DNA from: Prevotella sp. | GTDB lineage: Bacteria > Bacteroidota > Bacteroidia > Bacteroidales > Bacteroidaceae | NCBI GenBank assembly: GCA_017645905.1 | Contig: JAGCNO010000103.1 | Span: 1-47,753, forward strand | DNA length: 47,753 nucleotides | Direction: 5' to 3' | In this document: positions 34,953-42,692 of the stretch, in pieces | Position numbering within the stretch: the first letter of the stretch is position 1 | Layout: every line of letters begins with the position of its first letter | The notes under the pieces: generated by a model | The model's database searches: none | What the model saw: only the letters and a program-made list of their open reading frames with translations | What the model was told of the DNA's origin: nothing | Translations under genes and position numbers: made by a program

Positions 34953-35915
34953 ATGAGTAAAGTAACCGACATTCTGAAAGGCTCAGCTAAGCCTTTTGCC
35001 TCTTTTGAACTGGTGCCGCCCTTGAAGGGCAGCGATGTGAGCCGTCTCTACGACAGCATAGACCCTCTGATGGAGTTTCACCCTCCTTTCATCAACGTGA
35101 CTTGCCACCGCGATGAGGTGGAGTACGTGGCCAACGGCGACGGCACTTACACGAAGATGACGTTGGCCAAACGTCCTGGCACTGTGGCCATTGTGGCAGC
35201 CATCATGCGCCGATACCCCGAACTGGATATTGTGCCTCATGTCATTTGTGGCGGTGCGTCAAGTTCCAAGGTGGAGAGCGAACTGCTCGATCTCCACTTC
35301 CTGGGCATACGCAACGTGGTGGCCCTGCGCGGCGATGCCATTCCCGGGCAGCGGTTCTTCATTCCTGAGAAGGACGGCTTCAGCCACAGCAATGAGCTGG
35401 TGACGATGATCAGCAACCTGAACCGTGGACAGTATCTCGACCCCACGGTGAAGAACGGTCTGCCCACGGACTTCTGCGTGGGCGTCGCCGCCTATCCTGA
35501 GAAGCACTACGAGGCCGCCAATCTCGACACCGACATCCAGAACCTGAAGCGTAAGGTCGATGCCGGAGCCGATTATATCGTCACGCAGATGTTTTTCGAC
35601 AACGAACGCTATTTCCGCTTCGCAGACCGTTGTCATGCTGCGGGCATCGACGTGCCCATCATCCCCGGCCTGAAACCAATGTCGGCAAAACGGCAGATTG
35701 ACCTTCTGCCACGTTCGTTCAGCATCGACATTCCCCAGCAGTTGGTCGACATGATGCAAAAAGCCCAGACTGCCGATGATGCCTATCAGACGGGTATAGA
35801 GTGGTGTGTGGCTCAGAGCCGTGAACTGTTGGAGCACGGTGCTCCGGCCATTCATTATTATACGATGGCCAAGACCGACAATGTCTGTCAGATAGTCCGC
35901 GAGGTGTTCTCGTAA
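34953..35915 (+). CDS. metF: Methylenetetrahydrofolate reductase
   Basis: The 320-aa FAD-dependent TIM-barrel enzyme reduces 5,10-methylene-THF to 5-methyl-THF for methionine synthesis. FASFELVPPLKG (the Glu is the usual catalytic acid), FINVTCHRD, HVICGGASSSKVESELLDLHFLGIRNVVALRGD and the FAD-site VTQMFFDNERYFRF are typical. The length is normal for bacterial MetF. The messenger appears leaderless or nearly so, with the ATG 7 nt after the -7 box and no room for a ribosome-binding site. A 22-bp repeat tract begins immediately after the stop. Confidence 0.93.
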   Translation: MSKVTDILKGSAKPFASFELVPPLKGSDVSRLYDSIDPLMEFHPPFINVTCHRDEVEYVANGDGTYTKMTLAKRPGTVAIVAAIMRRYPELDIVPHVICGGASSSKVESELLDLHFLGIRNVVALRGDAIPGQRFFIPEKDGFSHSNELVTMISNLNRGQYLDPTVKNGLPTDFCVGVAAYPEKHYEAANLDTDIQNLKRKVDAGADYIVTQMFFDNERYFRFADRCHAAGIDVPIIPGLKPMSAKRQIDLLPRSFSIDIPQQLVDMMQKAQTADDAYQTGIEWCVAQSRELLEHGAPAIHYYTMAKTDNVCQIVREVFS

Positions 35916-35916
35916 A

Positions 35917-36088
35917 GAAAGCCGTTCCGACTGTGAGAAAGAACTATCTTTTCTCATAGAAAGAACGGCTTATTCCCATAGAAAGAACGGCTTTTTCTTG
36001 TAAATTCTCGAGAGAATTGACGAGAAAGAACGGTTTGTTCTAATCGTAAGAACGGCTTATTCTGGTAGAAAGAATGGCTTTTCCTCAG
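35917..36088. repeat. 22-bp repeat tract between convergent metF and ketosynthase genes
   Basis: Units start at 35936, 35958, 35980, 36002 (a 21-bp unit that is mostly the palindrome AATTCTCGAGAGAATT), 36023, 36045 and 36067, after a partial unit at 35917. The core is AGAAAGAACGGCTTTTTC. The same AATTCTCGAGAGAATT palindrome is embedded in the hairpin at 112-171. The tract fills the whole gap from the metF stop to a 19-bp palindrome at 36089-36107 that contains the ketosynthase stop codon. Confidence 0.88.
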
Positions 36089-36107
36089 AGCTTGAACGGT
36101 TCAAGCT
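36089..36107. terminator. Palindrome over the ketosynthase stop codon
   Basis: AGCTTGAACGGTTCAAGCT has 9-bp arms around one base. The ketosynthase TGA is at 36103-36101, inside it. It may act with the neighbouring 22-bp units to end or stabilise the cluster transcript; no long U-run follows. Confidence 0.4.
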
Positions 36108-37762
36108 TTGGAGGACATGAGCATGAGGTCGGCCTCGTAATTGTTTTCGTCGTAATAATCCACCCAGCCAGTAATCATGCTTGTTACAGCGCTGTCTTGT
36201 AAAGTGGCAAGTATTATCTGGCGCATCAGTTCTTCGTTGCGCTGGGGCAGCACGTAGAAGGAGGTCTCGCCGTGATAGCCGTTGCGCATGGCTATCTCGC
36301 CCGTCACGATGTTGGGCAGGGTGTAGACGAAGACCGAGGGGCTGGGGAAGAAATTGTCGTCGGCGATGGTCTCTATGAATTTCTTGTCGGCAGCGACTGA
36401 TGAAGAGCTGTTAAAAAGGACAATGGCACGGGAGGAATCGTTGGTTTGGGCTGACACGGGGGCTGCCCCTACTTTCTCAGCCTGTAGGAGCAATTCTGAA
36501 GCGATGAATCCCAGGCGACTCAGACCATCCATCTTGTAGTATTTGGGGTAGTCGTCGACGAAGTGCTTGTAAAGGGAGGTGAGCGAAGGGGCACAGGGGA
36601 CAGGCTTTCCGTCGATAGTAGCAGTCGTGGGAGTGAGGACGACGCGGTGGACAGGGGATTGCAAATCCTTTTTAGCAGAGATATTTGACAAGCATGATTC
36701 CCTACAGAGGGTAATGGCAGCGTTGCCTCCGCCGAAGCCGGAAATCATCTTTATGAAAGCAGTCTTGTCGGTGGTAGAAATGTTAGTGGTGACGTTGATT
36801 TTCCCTGATACGCCACGCTCCTCGAAGCCTCGGGTGGCAAGGATGGTGTGGTCGCGAAGGGCGGCGAGGGAGACGATGGTCTCCAGTACGCCTGCTGCTC
36901 CTAAAGTATGGCCGTAGTAGCCTTTCAGTCCGTTCACGGGGATGCTGTTGAGACCGGCACGCTCGATGGCCACCGACTCCATCTGGTCGTTGAACATCGT
37001 TGCCGTCCCGTGAGCGTTGATAAAAGCAAGGTCGTCCTGAAGTGAGGGAAGAATGGAACTGAGTGCGAGCCAGGCTCCTTCTCCGTTCCTCGACGGCGAG
37101 CTGATATGGTAGGCGTCGTTGCGGATAGCACCGTTCTCTATGCAATAAGTACCTTCAGCCTGGCTGGACAGCACCATCGTGGCCGCAGCCTCGCCAAGGT
37201 TCAGGCCCATACGCTCTATGTCGAAAGGTCGGCAATCGTTCTCGGAGACGGCTTTCAGCGACTGGAAACCGGAGATGGTGAAACGGTTCTGCACATCGGC
37301 TCCGCAAACCACAGCATAGTCATATTGCCGAATATCGAGCAGACGCTGGGCAAGGATGATGGCTGCCACACCAGAGATACAGGCGTTGCAGACAGTGACA
37401 GGCTCTCTGGTAAAACCTATGTGAGTAGCGATGCGCTGTGCACTCTGTGAAAGCGGTTCCAGATTGGCCTTTGTCGTGCTGAGGATGAAGATGACGTTCT
37501 TGGCGGTGAAGTCTATGGAAGGCAGTTGTTGGAGCGTCTCACGAATGGAATTTACTGCCAGAGACTCAAAGCGTGTGAGCCCGTCGATGGCCATGGTTTG
37601 TTGCTGCTCTTCCGTGAACAGCGAGGCGGTGAATGGCTCAGGCAATCCCCACAGCCCTTCGTAGCGGCGCAGGGCAGAACGGCCGTCCTTTACGGCACGG
37701 TAGTTCTCGTCGGTCGTTGCGCCTAATGGCGATGTGATATTGGTTGCGAGGATGTATGCCAT
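36101..37762 (-). CDS. Beta-ketoacyl synthase fused to a partial ketosynthase-like domain
   Basis: The 553-aa protein has a full ketosynthase of about 365 residues: Cys in VCNACISGVAA, His in NAHGTATMFND and His in KGYYGHTLGAAG, so the C-H-H triad is intact. A further 185 residues end with SPSVFVYTLPNIVTGEIAMRNGYHGETSFYVL, which resembles the region of chain-length-factor-type ketosynthases just before the active-site strand. This suggests KS plus half a second KS-like domain on one chain. The join is marked by a palindromic repeat (GGGGATTGCAAATCC, 36655-36669, encoding DLQSP). It would extend acyl chains on the cluster's ACPs. Its start overlaps the dehydratase 3' end by 40 bp. Confidence 0.75.
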   Translation of the reverse strand: MAYILATNITSPLGATTDENYRAVKDGRSALRRYEGLWGLPEPFTASLFTEEQQQTMAIDGLTRFESLAVNSIRETLQQLPSIDFTAKNVIFILSTTKANLEPLSQSAQRIATHIGFTREPVTVCNACISGVAAIILAQRLLDIRQYDYAVVCGADVQNRFTISGFQSLKAVSENDCRPFDIERMGLNLGEAAATMVLSSQAEGTYCIENGAIRNDAYHISSPSRNGEGAWLALSSILPSLQDDLAFINAHGTATMFNDQMESVAIERAGLNSIPVNGLKGYYGHTLGAAGVLETIVSLAALRDHTILATRGFEERGVSGKINVTTNISTTDKTAFIKMISGFGGGNAAITLCRESCLSNISAKKDLQSPVHRVVLTPTTATIDGKPVPCAPSLTSLYKHFVDDYPKYYKMDGLSRLGFIASELLLQAEKVGAAPVSAQTNDSSRAIVLFNSSSSVAADKKFIETIADDNFFPSPSVFVYTLPNIVTGEIAMRNGYHGETSFYVLPQRNEELMRQIILATLQDSAVTSMITGWVDYYDENNYEADLMLMSSKA

Positions 37763-38109
37763 ATCAATGAGAATTTTGTTGCGACCTCTTCGTTTGCCGT
37801 TATGGTGCCCTTGGCGTGTAGGTCCTCTTCGCTGGTGGTTGTGACTGATTCGAATTCTACGGCTATCATCGGAGATTCCTCAGGCAAGAGGGCATGTACG
37901 AATTTCAGGTTTACAATTCTTCCTAACTCCAGCCTTAGACCTGTTTTACTTTCCAGCAGTTCGCCGAGCATCTGCACCAGACAGACGCCGGGCGTGATGG
38001 GGTGGTTGGGGAAATGCATCTGGTAAATGGGGTGGGCGGCGTTCAACCGCAACACCATCTGCAGACCGTCGTCGCTAACGGGCACAAACATTTCGTCTAA
38101 CAGTCTCAT
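37723..38109 (-). CDS. Hotdog-fold 3-hydroxyacyl-ACP dehydratase
   Basis: The 128-aa protein has HFPNHPITPGVCLVQMLGELL, the FabZ/FabA-type active-site strand and helix; the first His is the expected catalytic base. It would dehydrate 3-hydroxyacyl-ACP to the enoyl form in the cluster's chain-extension cycle. Similar small dehydratases occur in aryl-polyene and flexirubin clusters. It lies 2 nt after the upstream gene and overlaps the next by 40 bp. Confidence 0.75.
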   Translation of the reverse strand: MRLLDEMFVPVSDDGLQMVLRLNAAHPIYQMHFPNHPITPGVCLVQMLGELLESKTGLRLELGRIVNLKFVHALLPEESPMIAVEFESVTTTSEEDLHAKGTITANEEVATKFSLIWHTSSQPISHRH

Positions 38110-38111
38110 TG

Positions 38112-39110
38112 CTATTTTGTTGTCTGTAGTGTAATATAGCTGAAGCAGTTTCCGTCGCTATGATTGATAATGAGCAGCCGACTGACGGGCAGTGGCTCGC
38201 TATGGCCATCACAGCGCATGAAGGCCGGGGCTTCACCCTTGCTGACGATATGCGCGGCGGCATAGACACCAAGGGCTGAGGAGCAGTAGCCTTCGCCGAA
38301 CAGGTGCTTATAGTGGAGTAAGGGGATGGGCGGGGATAGCATATCCCCGATAATAGACGCGACAGCTAATTCATAGACGCTGTCGTTGGCCTCGCTGCCA
38401 TTGGTGCCGATAAGGATTGCATCGGGTGTATGGGAGTGAGGGGTGTGGGGTAAGAGGTGGGAGGTCAGCTGAATATCCTGCAGTTCGCAGAGCGCACTGT
38501 CGGCCCCAGAAGAGAGCATCATGGCAACGGAGGCCTCTGTGGCAGGTACCTGTCCCGGCTGGCCGAGATATCCTGCACGCTGTAGGATGGAGAAGTAAGA
38601 TGGCGTCATCTCGTCGTTTCCCGTGACGAGGGCAGTGCTGATATCGCCCAGGTGAAGCTGTAGGAAAGCATCGAGCAGGGCACTTTCGAAAGAGACGGAT
38701 TTATGGCTGTAGGTGCAGTTGTAACCATGACAATGGCTGTTGATGGCGATGAGCGAACTGATGGTGTTGTGCGTCGACTGCATGAAGTTGGTGGGCTTGA
38801 GCGTGTCGTCGCCCTCACGGCACATCTGGTTGAGTAGCACCTCCGTGTTCTCTATGCAGCCCAGCCCTGTGCCGGTGATGATGGCATCAGGCTGAGTAAC
38901 GCCAGTTTTAGTCATGGCCTCCATTGCCGTCACCAGAGCCCGCTTCAGCAACTTTCCTAAGCGGCGAGACTCCATGGGGTTGAGCCATTCGCGGAAGGCC
39001 GGGTCTTGGCTGCGCAAGTATGCCCCTTCAAGCGTCAGAGGCTCGGTCATCCAAGTCTCAGACAAGGGCAGCTGTGCGGAAATCTGTGTGGCCGACTTGA
39101 TATATACCAT
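38112..39110 (-). CDS. Ketosynthase-like chain-length-factor protein
   Basis: At 332 aa it is shorter than a full ketosynthase. KPTNFMQSTHNTISSLIAINSHCHGYNCTYSHKSVSFESALLDAF aligns with the ketosynthase core (read in two parts), but the nucleophilic Cys position is occupied by Ser in the SHKSVSFES stretch and no KxxxGH is present. This is the pattern of the chain-length-factor-type partner (Ketoacyl-synt_2) in aryl-polyene clusters, which pairs with an active KS (here probably 39125-40315). Heptads at 38425-38466 encode HLLPHTPHSHTPDAI, a low-complexity insert. Confidence 0.7.
   Translation of the reverse strand: MVYIKSATQISAQLPLSETWMTEPLTLEGAYLRSQDPAFREWLNPMESRRLGKLLKRALVTAMEAMTKTGVTQPDAIITGTGLGCIENTEVLLNQMCREGDDTLKPTNFMQSTHNTISSLIAINSHCHGYNCTYSHKSVSFESALLDAFLQLHLGDISTALVTGNDEMTPSYFSILQRAGYLGQPGQVPATEASVAMMLSSGADSALCELQDIQLTSHLLPHTPHSHTPDAILIGTNGSEANDSVYELAVASIIGDMLSPPIPLLHYKHLFGEGYCSSALGVYAAAHIVSKGEAPAFMRCDGHSEPLPVSRLLIINHSDGNCFSYITLQTTK
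38425..38466. repeat. Heptad tract inside the chain-length-factor gene
   Basis: Six 7-bp units (GGGTGTA, TGGGAGT, GAGGGGT, GTGGGGT, AAGAGGT, GGGAGGT) run in frame. They keep T at a fixed position while other bases vary, the hallmark of the heptad family in this window. Confidence 0.7.
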
Positions 39111-39124
39111 TGTGGATTAACGAT

Positions 39125-40315
39125 TTACTTATTCTTTTCAAAAATAAGGCTGGTATCATTGCCGCCGAAGCCGAAGGAGTTGCACATGACATGCTTGAGC
39201 TGCCGTCCGGTCTCGACGTGGGCAACAGGTATGATGCCGTCGGGAATGGGCGTGGTGAAACCGTAGTTGGCGGGAAGGAAAGCATGTTGCAGGGCCAGCA
39301 GACAGATGACGGCCTCCACGGAGCCGGAGGCGCTGGTGGTGTGACCCGTCATTCCCTTGGTCGACGAGACGGGTGGCAAAGTGTCGGCAAAGAGACGGCG
39401 GAGAGCCCGGCTCTCAGAAACATCGTTGTTGGGTGTTCCCGTGCCATGCGCGTTCACATAGTTAATGTCCGAAGGCTGCAGGGCTGCCATGCGCAAAGCT
39501 TTCTGCATAGCGAGGAAAGCACCTTCGCCGTCATCGCTCGAGGCCGTCTGATGGAAAGCGTCGCAGGCGTTGCCAAAGCCCGCTAAAAAGGCTAAAGGCT
39601 GTGCACCGCGACGGCGGGCATGTTCATCATTCTCCATCACCAAGTAAGCAGCACCCTCGCCGAGGTTCAGGCCGGCACGGTCAGCATCGAAAGGCCGGCA
39701 CTGATGAGGGTCGATAATCATCAGCGAGTTGAAACCGTTGAGGTGGAAACGGCTGATGCACTCCGCACCTCCCACTACTGCCACGTCAACCATGCGGCTA
39801 CGCAGAAGGTTTGCTCCCATTACTATAGCGTTGGCTGCCGATGAACAAGCTGTAGAGGGAGTCGTTATCATGTTGAAGATACCGAAGCGGCGGGCCATCA
39901 ACTCTGTGGTGGAGCCGCAGTCGTGGGTAAGTATATAATCGTTGTGGCTGTCGTTCCCAAGGTAGTCCAGGTAGTACTGCTCGCTCTTGTCCATGCCGCC
40001 AACGGTGGTGCCGGAAACAAATGCCACACTTTGCTGACAATTATTTGGCCACAGACCAGCCTCGCTGAGTGCTTCCTCTAAGGCCATCATTCCCATGAGA
40101 CTGGTTCTGGTGGTGGGCTCGTTGCTGATGCCGAGCCGCTGCTTCATTTCCTCGTCGCTGAGCTTTACCTCACCGGCAAGGAACTGACGGTTATCGGCAC
40201 GCAGATATTGCAACGGAGCAATGCCCGTATGCTCCTCCAGCAGCGACTGCAGCGTCTCAGCCTTGCCGATACCAATGGCAGAGACTATTCCAGCTCCGGT
40301 TATTACAATACTCAT
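39125..40315 (-). CDS. Beta-ketoacyl-ACP synthase (FabF-like)
   Basis: The 396-aa condensing enzyme has Cys in STACSSAANAI, His in NAHGTGTPNND, Lys/His in KGMTGHTTSASG, and the C-terminal NSFGFGGNDTSLIF loop. It should catalyse decarboxylative condensation on ACP-bound chains. The ATG overlaps the TGA of the upstream ACP gene by 4 nt. It is one of two catalytically complete ketosynthases in the cluster and the natural partner of the adjacent chain-length-factor-like protein. Confidence 0.9.
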   Translation of the reverse strand: MSIVITGAGIVSAIGIGKAETLQSLLEEHTGIAPLQYLRADNRQFLAGEVKLSDEEMKQRLGISNEPTTRTSLMGMMALEEALSEAGLWPNNCQQSVAFVSGTTVGGMDKSEQYYLDYLGNDSHNDYILTHDCGSTTELMARRFGIFNMITTPSTACSSAANAIVMGANLLRSRMVDVAVVGGAECISRFHLNGFNSLMIIDPHQCRPFDADRAGLNLGEGAAYLVMENDEHARRRGAQPLAFLAGFGNACDAFHQTASSDDGEGAFLAMQKALRMAALQPSDINYVNAHGTGTPNNDVSESRALRRLFADTLPPVSSTKGMTGHTTSASGSVEAVICLLALQHAFLPANYGFTTPIPDGIIPVAHVETGRQLKHVMCNSFGFGGNDTSLIFEKNK

Positions 40316-40569
40316 TTGGTGCGATGCTGAGCGATGTAGTCTGCCATGGTGGCGACGCTCTTGAATATCTCCTTCCCTTCCTTAGGGTCTTTGAGCTTGA
40401 TGCCGTACTGCTTTTCCATCATAACGATGAGCTCCAGGGCGTCGATGGAATCAAGGCCCAGGCCAGTGCCGAAGAGCGCTGCGTCGGCATCAATGTCTTC
40501 AGGATGCATCTCCTCAAGGTTGAGCACCTCGATGATTTGTTTCTTCAGTTCTAAAATCAGTTCTTCCAT
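40312..40569 (-). CDS. Acyl carrier protein
   Basis: The 85-aa helical protein has GLGLDSIDALEL; Ser41 is the phosphopantetheine site. The downstream MMEKQYGIKLKD helix fits type II ACPs. It differs from the second ACP of the cluster (42390-42635). The start is preceded by heptads that also form the end of the thioesterase gene. Confidence 0.9.
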   Translation of the reverse strand: MEELILELKKQIIEVLNLEEMHPEDIDADAALFGTGLGLDSIDALELIVMMEKQYGIKLKDPKEGKEIFKSVATMADYIAQHRTK

Positions 40570-40582
40570 ATCTATTTATCCT

Positions 40583-41047
40583 TTATCCTTTATCATTTAG
40601 CGAAGCGCTAACGTTTATCCCCCACTGCTTTTTCCAGTCCTCGTAGAACTGTGGGGAGGTCCATACGAGCTGGTAGTTCTTGTCCATGAACACCTGCACG
40701 CTTCGGCCTGTGGCCATCAGTTCGTCGTTGGCGGCGTCATGTATTTCGTAGTCGAAGACAATCTTTGCCGACAGTGTGGGTCGGTAGATAATGTCTACCC
40801 GGTAACGTTTCTCGTAGAGCAATGGCCTGCGGAAGTGAAACTCCATGTCTACGAGCGGTGCAAAGTATCCTTCGTCGCACATCCGCATATATTCCAAATG
40901 GTACTTCCGGCCGAACTCTTCTCGTGCGTCCTCAAAGTAGAGCATGTAGGAGCCGTGCCATACCACTTTCATAGAGTCTACCTCACTAAAGCGTATGTCG
41001 AACTCCTTGCTTGCTTTCAGTTCTATGTCTGTCTTTATGAAGTTCAT
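40583..41047 (-). CDS. Hotdog thioesterase (4-hydroxybenzoyl-CoA thioesterase / YbgC type)
   Basis: The 154-aa protein has FSEVDSMKVVWHGSYMLYFEDAREEF, which matches the D-x-(MQ)-x-V-(VY)-(FW)-x-x-Y catalytic helix of the family with the Asp conserved. It probably releases or edits acyl or aryl chains made by the cluster. The ATG overlaps the dehydratase TGA by 4 nt. The C-terminus NVSASLNDKG is encoded by an AGCGCTTCGCT palindrome followed by heptads (ATAAAGG type), which also occur at the methyltransferase 3' end. Confidence 0.8.
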   Translation of the reverse strand: MNFIKTDIELKASKEFDIRFSEVDSMKVVWHGSYMLYFEDAREEFGRKYHLEYMRMCDEGYFAPLVDMEFHFRRPLLYEKRYRVDIIYRPTLSAKIVFDYEIHDAANDELMATGRSVQVFMDKNYQLVWTSPQFYEDWKKQWGINVSASLNDKG

Positions 41048-41472
41048 GTCTCTGCTAAAGCAATTTTCATTTCCGCCGTGCAGACAGTTTCCTCTCCCAC
41101 CTTTACGGTAGCGTCTACGAGGGTGAGCTGCATCACCTCCTCACGCACGTTGATGGTCGTTGTGAGTGTCTCACCGACAAGGGCCGGGCGCACCACATAG
41201 AGGTTCTTTACGGCTCCGATGAAGCCTATGCATACGTCGCGGTGATAGATGTATTTATTGATGTACCCCAGACGTGCGGCACAGGTCTGCGCAATGTTTT
41301 CCACGTAGGCGCAGGGATTCAGCCGACCATTCTCTACGAACATGTCACCATCTCGCACCAGCAGCGAGGTAGTGGTCACCTCCTCGTCGAAGTGCAGCAA
41401 GTGATCTATGAGCACGAAGGGCGGCTGCTGGGGCAGCAACGTCGTCACATCTATCTGTTTAAAGTCTGTCAT
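41044..41472 (-). CDS. Hotdog dehydratase-like protein (ApeP type)
   Basis: From the ATG at 41472 the protein is 142 aa (an ATG 27 nt upstream is also possible). LLPQQPPFVLIDHLLHF and NGRLNPCAYVENIAQTCAARLGY match the second hotdog protein of aryl-polyene clusters, with the acidic active-site residue in YVENIAQT. The likely role is dehydration of 3-hydroxyacyl-ACP, so the cluster has two different dehydratase-like proteins. It overlaps the acyltransferase 3' end and is coupled to the thioesterase. Confidence 0.72.
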   Translation of the reverse strand: MTDFKQIDVTTLLPQQPPFVLIDHLLHFDEEVTTTSLLVRDGDMFVENGRLNPCAYVENIAQTCAARLGYINKYIYHRDVCIGFIGAVKNLYVVRPALVGETLTTTINVREEVMQLTLVDATVKVGEETVCTAEMKIALAET

Positions 41473-42364
41473 CACTTCTCTCATCTCCCCAGAACTCATA
41501 GTAGTTATACCATTGTTCGGGGTACTTCTTCAGTATCGTTTCCAGTTCCGTAGCGAAGGCCTGGGCAAGAGCTGCCGTATGCTCCTTGCGGTTCAGCTGT
41601 GTGTCAGCCTGCACAGGGCGAATGTACACCTTGTAGCGGTAGTTCGCCTCCTTCATCACGAATATGGCGATGGTCTTTGCCTCTCGCTGCGTGGCCAGAG
41701 CGAAGGGTCCTAACGGCAGTTTTGCCTTGGCTCCGAGCAGCTGGCACTCCACCGTTCGCGGCGACCCGAAGATTCTGTCGGCAGGTATGCTTACTATTTC
41801 TCCTTCGGCCAGCGCATTGTTCATCTCGTAGATATGGCTCATGTCCTCGCTGGTAGGAATCATCCTGATGCCCCGCTTGGCAAATATCTTCCTTCGGTTT
41901 TCCATAACCGACTGCGTCTCACCGCCATATACCAGCGCGTTGTAGGGCTTCTTTGTAGCTGTGAAGGTATATCCAGCCATCTCGTAGCTTCCCACGTGGC
42001 AGCTGAGAATAACGAAACCCTCGTCGCCGTCGCTCAACTCCTCGAACAGTTCGTTGTTCACCCTCTCGAGCTTGAACTCCAGTCCGGCGTACATAGCAAA
42101 GCGGTCAATGACCACCTGTCCGAAGCGATAGTGGTTGAGGTAGGTCATGCGTAGCGACTTCCACCGTCCGAAGCCTTGCCGCTGGCGCATATAGTGATAG
42201 ATAGCCATGAATGCCTGTCGGTGCAGCACTACGTAGAACGGCACCACGAAGACGCCCATCACGAAATACATCGGCCACACGCCCATCATTCGTAGCACCT
42301 TTATCAGCGTGCGGTGCATTCCCTGCGTACCGTCGGTGCCGTGAACTACCTTATCACTCTTCAC
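41459..42364 (-). CDS. LpxL/HtrB-like acyltransferase
   Basis: The 301-aa protein has a membrane-associated N-terminus (MMGVWPMYFVMGVFVVPFYVVL). HVGSYE is the HxxxxD/E catalytic motif, and SIPADRIFGSPRT is a typical following block of the lipid A acyltransferase superfamily. In aryl-polyene-type clusters such enzymes attach the product to a glycolipid for anchoring in the outer membrane, and that is the likely role here. The frame opens with GTG (42364) in a heptad tract; an ATG at 42319 is the alternative, but HGTDGTQGMHRTLI upstream of it looks like genuine family sequence. Confidence 0.78.
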   Translation of the reverse strand: MKSDKVVHGTDGTQGMHRTLIKVLRMMGVWPMYFVMGVFVVPFYVVLHRQAFMAIYHYMRQRQGFGRWKSLRMTYLNHYRFGQVVIDRFAMYAGLEFKLERVNNELFEELSDGDEGFVILSCHVGSYEMAGYTFTATKKPYNALVYGGETQSVMENRRKIFAKRGIRMIPTSEDMSHIYEMNNALAEGEIVSIPADRIFGSPRTVECQLLGAKAKLPLGPFALATQREAKTIAIFVMKEANYRYKVYIRPVQADTQLNRKEHTAALAQAFATELETILKKYPEQWYNYYEFWGDERSDDRL

Positions 42365-42385
42365 TCTTCACTTTTCACTCTTCAC
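42351..42385. repeat. Heptad tract at the ACP/acyltransferase junction
   Basis: Five 7-bp units of the CACTCTT / CACTTTT kind span the gap between the ACP stop and the acyltransferase GTG start, and cover that start. Confidence 0.8.
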
Positions 42386-42389
42386 TTTA

Positions 42390-42635
42390 CTACCCAACTT
42401 TGCTCTCTATGTAGTCGCAGAACTGGTGGAGCGTGGTCACTCCGGCCATCTCCTCAGGCTTGATTTTGAAGCCGAACTTACGCTCGACTATCACCACGAT
42501 GTCTACGAAGTCGAGGCTGTCAATGCCCAGGTCGTCCTTGAGCAGCGCCTCGTCGGTAATCTTCTCTTCGTCAATTTCAAGGTCGTCGATGAGAAACTCT
42601 CTGACCTTCTCTTCAATTTCTTTTCTTGTCATCAC
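42390..42635 (-). CDS. Acyl carrier protein
   Basis: The 81-aa protein has DDLGIDSLDFVDIVV; Ser40 is the phosphopantetheine site. The acidic helices and EERKFGFKIKPEEM-like segment (read as VERKFGFKIKPEEM) fit type II ACPs. It is the first of two ACPs, set between the methyltransferase and the acyltransferase. In aryl-polyene systems one ACP often receives the aromatic starter and the other the extender. Confidence 0.9.
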   Translation of the reverse strand: MMTRKEIEEKVREFLIDDLEIDEEKITDEALLKDDLGIDSLDFVDIVVIVERKFGFKIKPEEMAGVTTLHQFCDYIESKVG

Positions 42636-42657
42636 TTGTGATTTTCGATTTACTTAT

Positions 42658-42692
42658 TATCACTATTCACTTTTCACTTATCACTCATCATT
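42658..42692. repeat. Heptad tract over the methyltransferase stop
   Basis: Units TATCACT, ATTCACT, TTTCACT, TATCACT and CATCATT follow the stop region of the methyltransferase gene and continue into its last codons (ANDE), next to the palindrome AGCGAAGCGCT. Confidence 0.75.
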
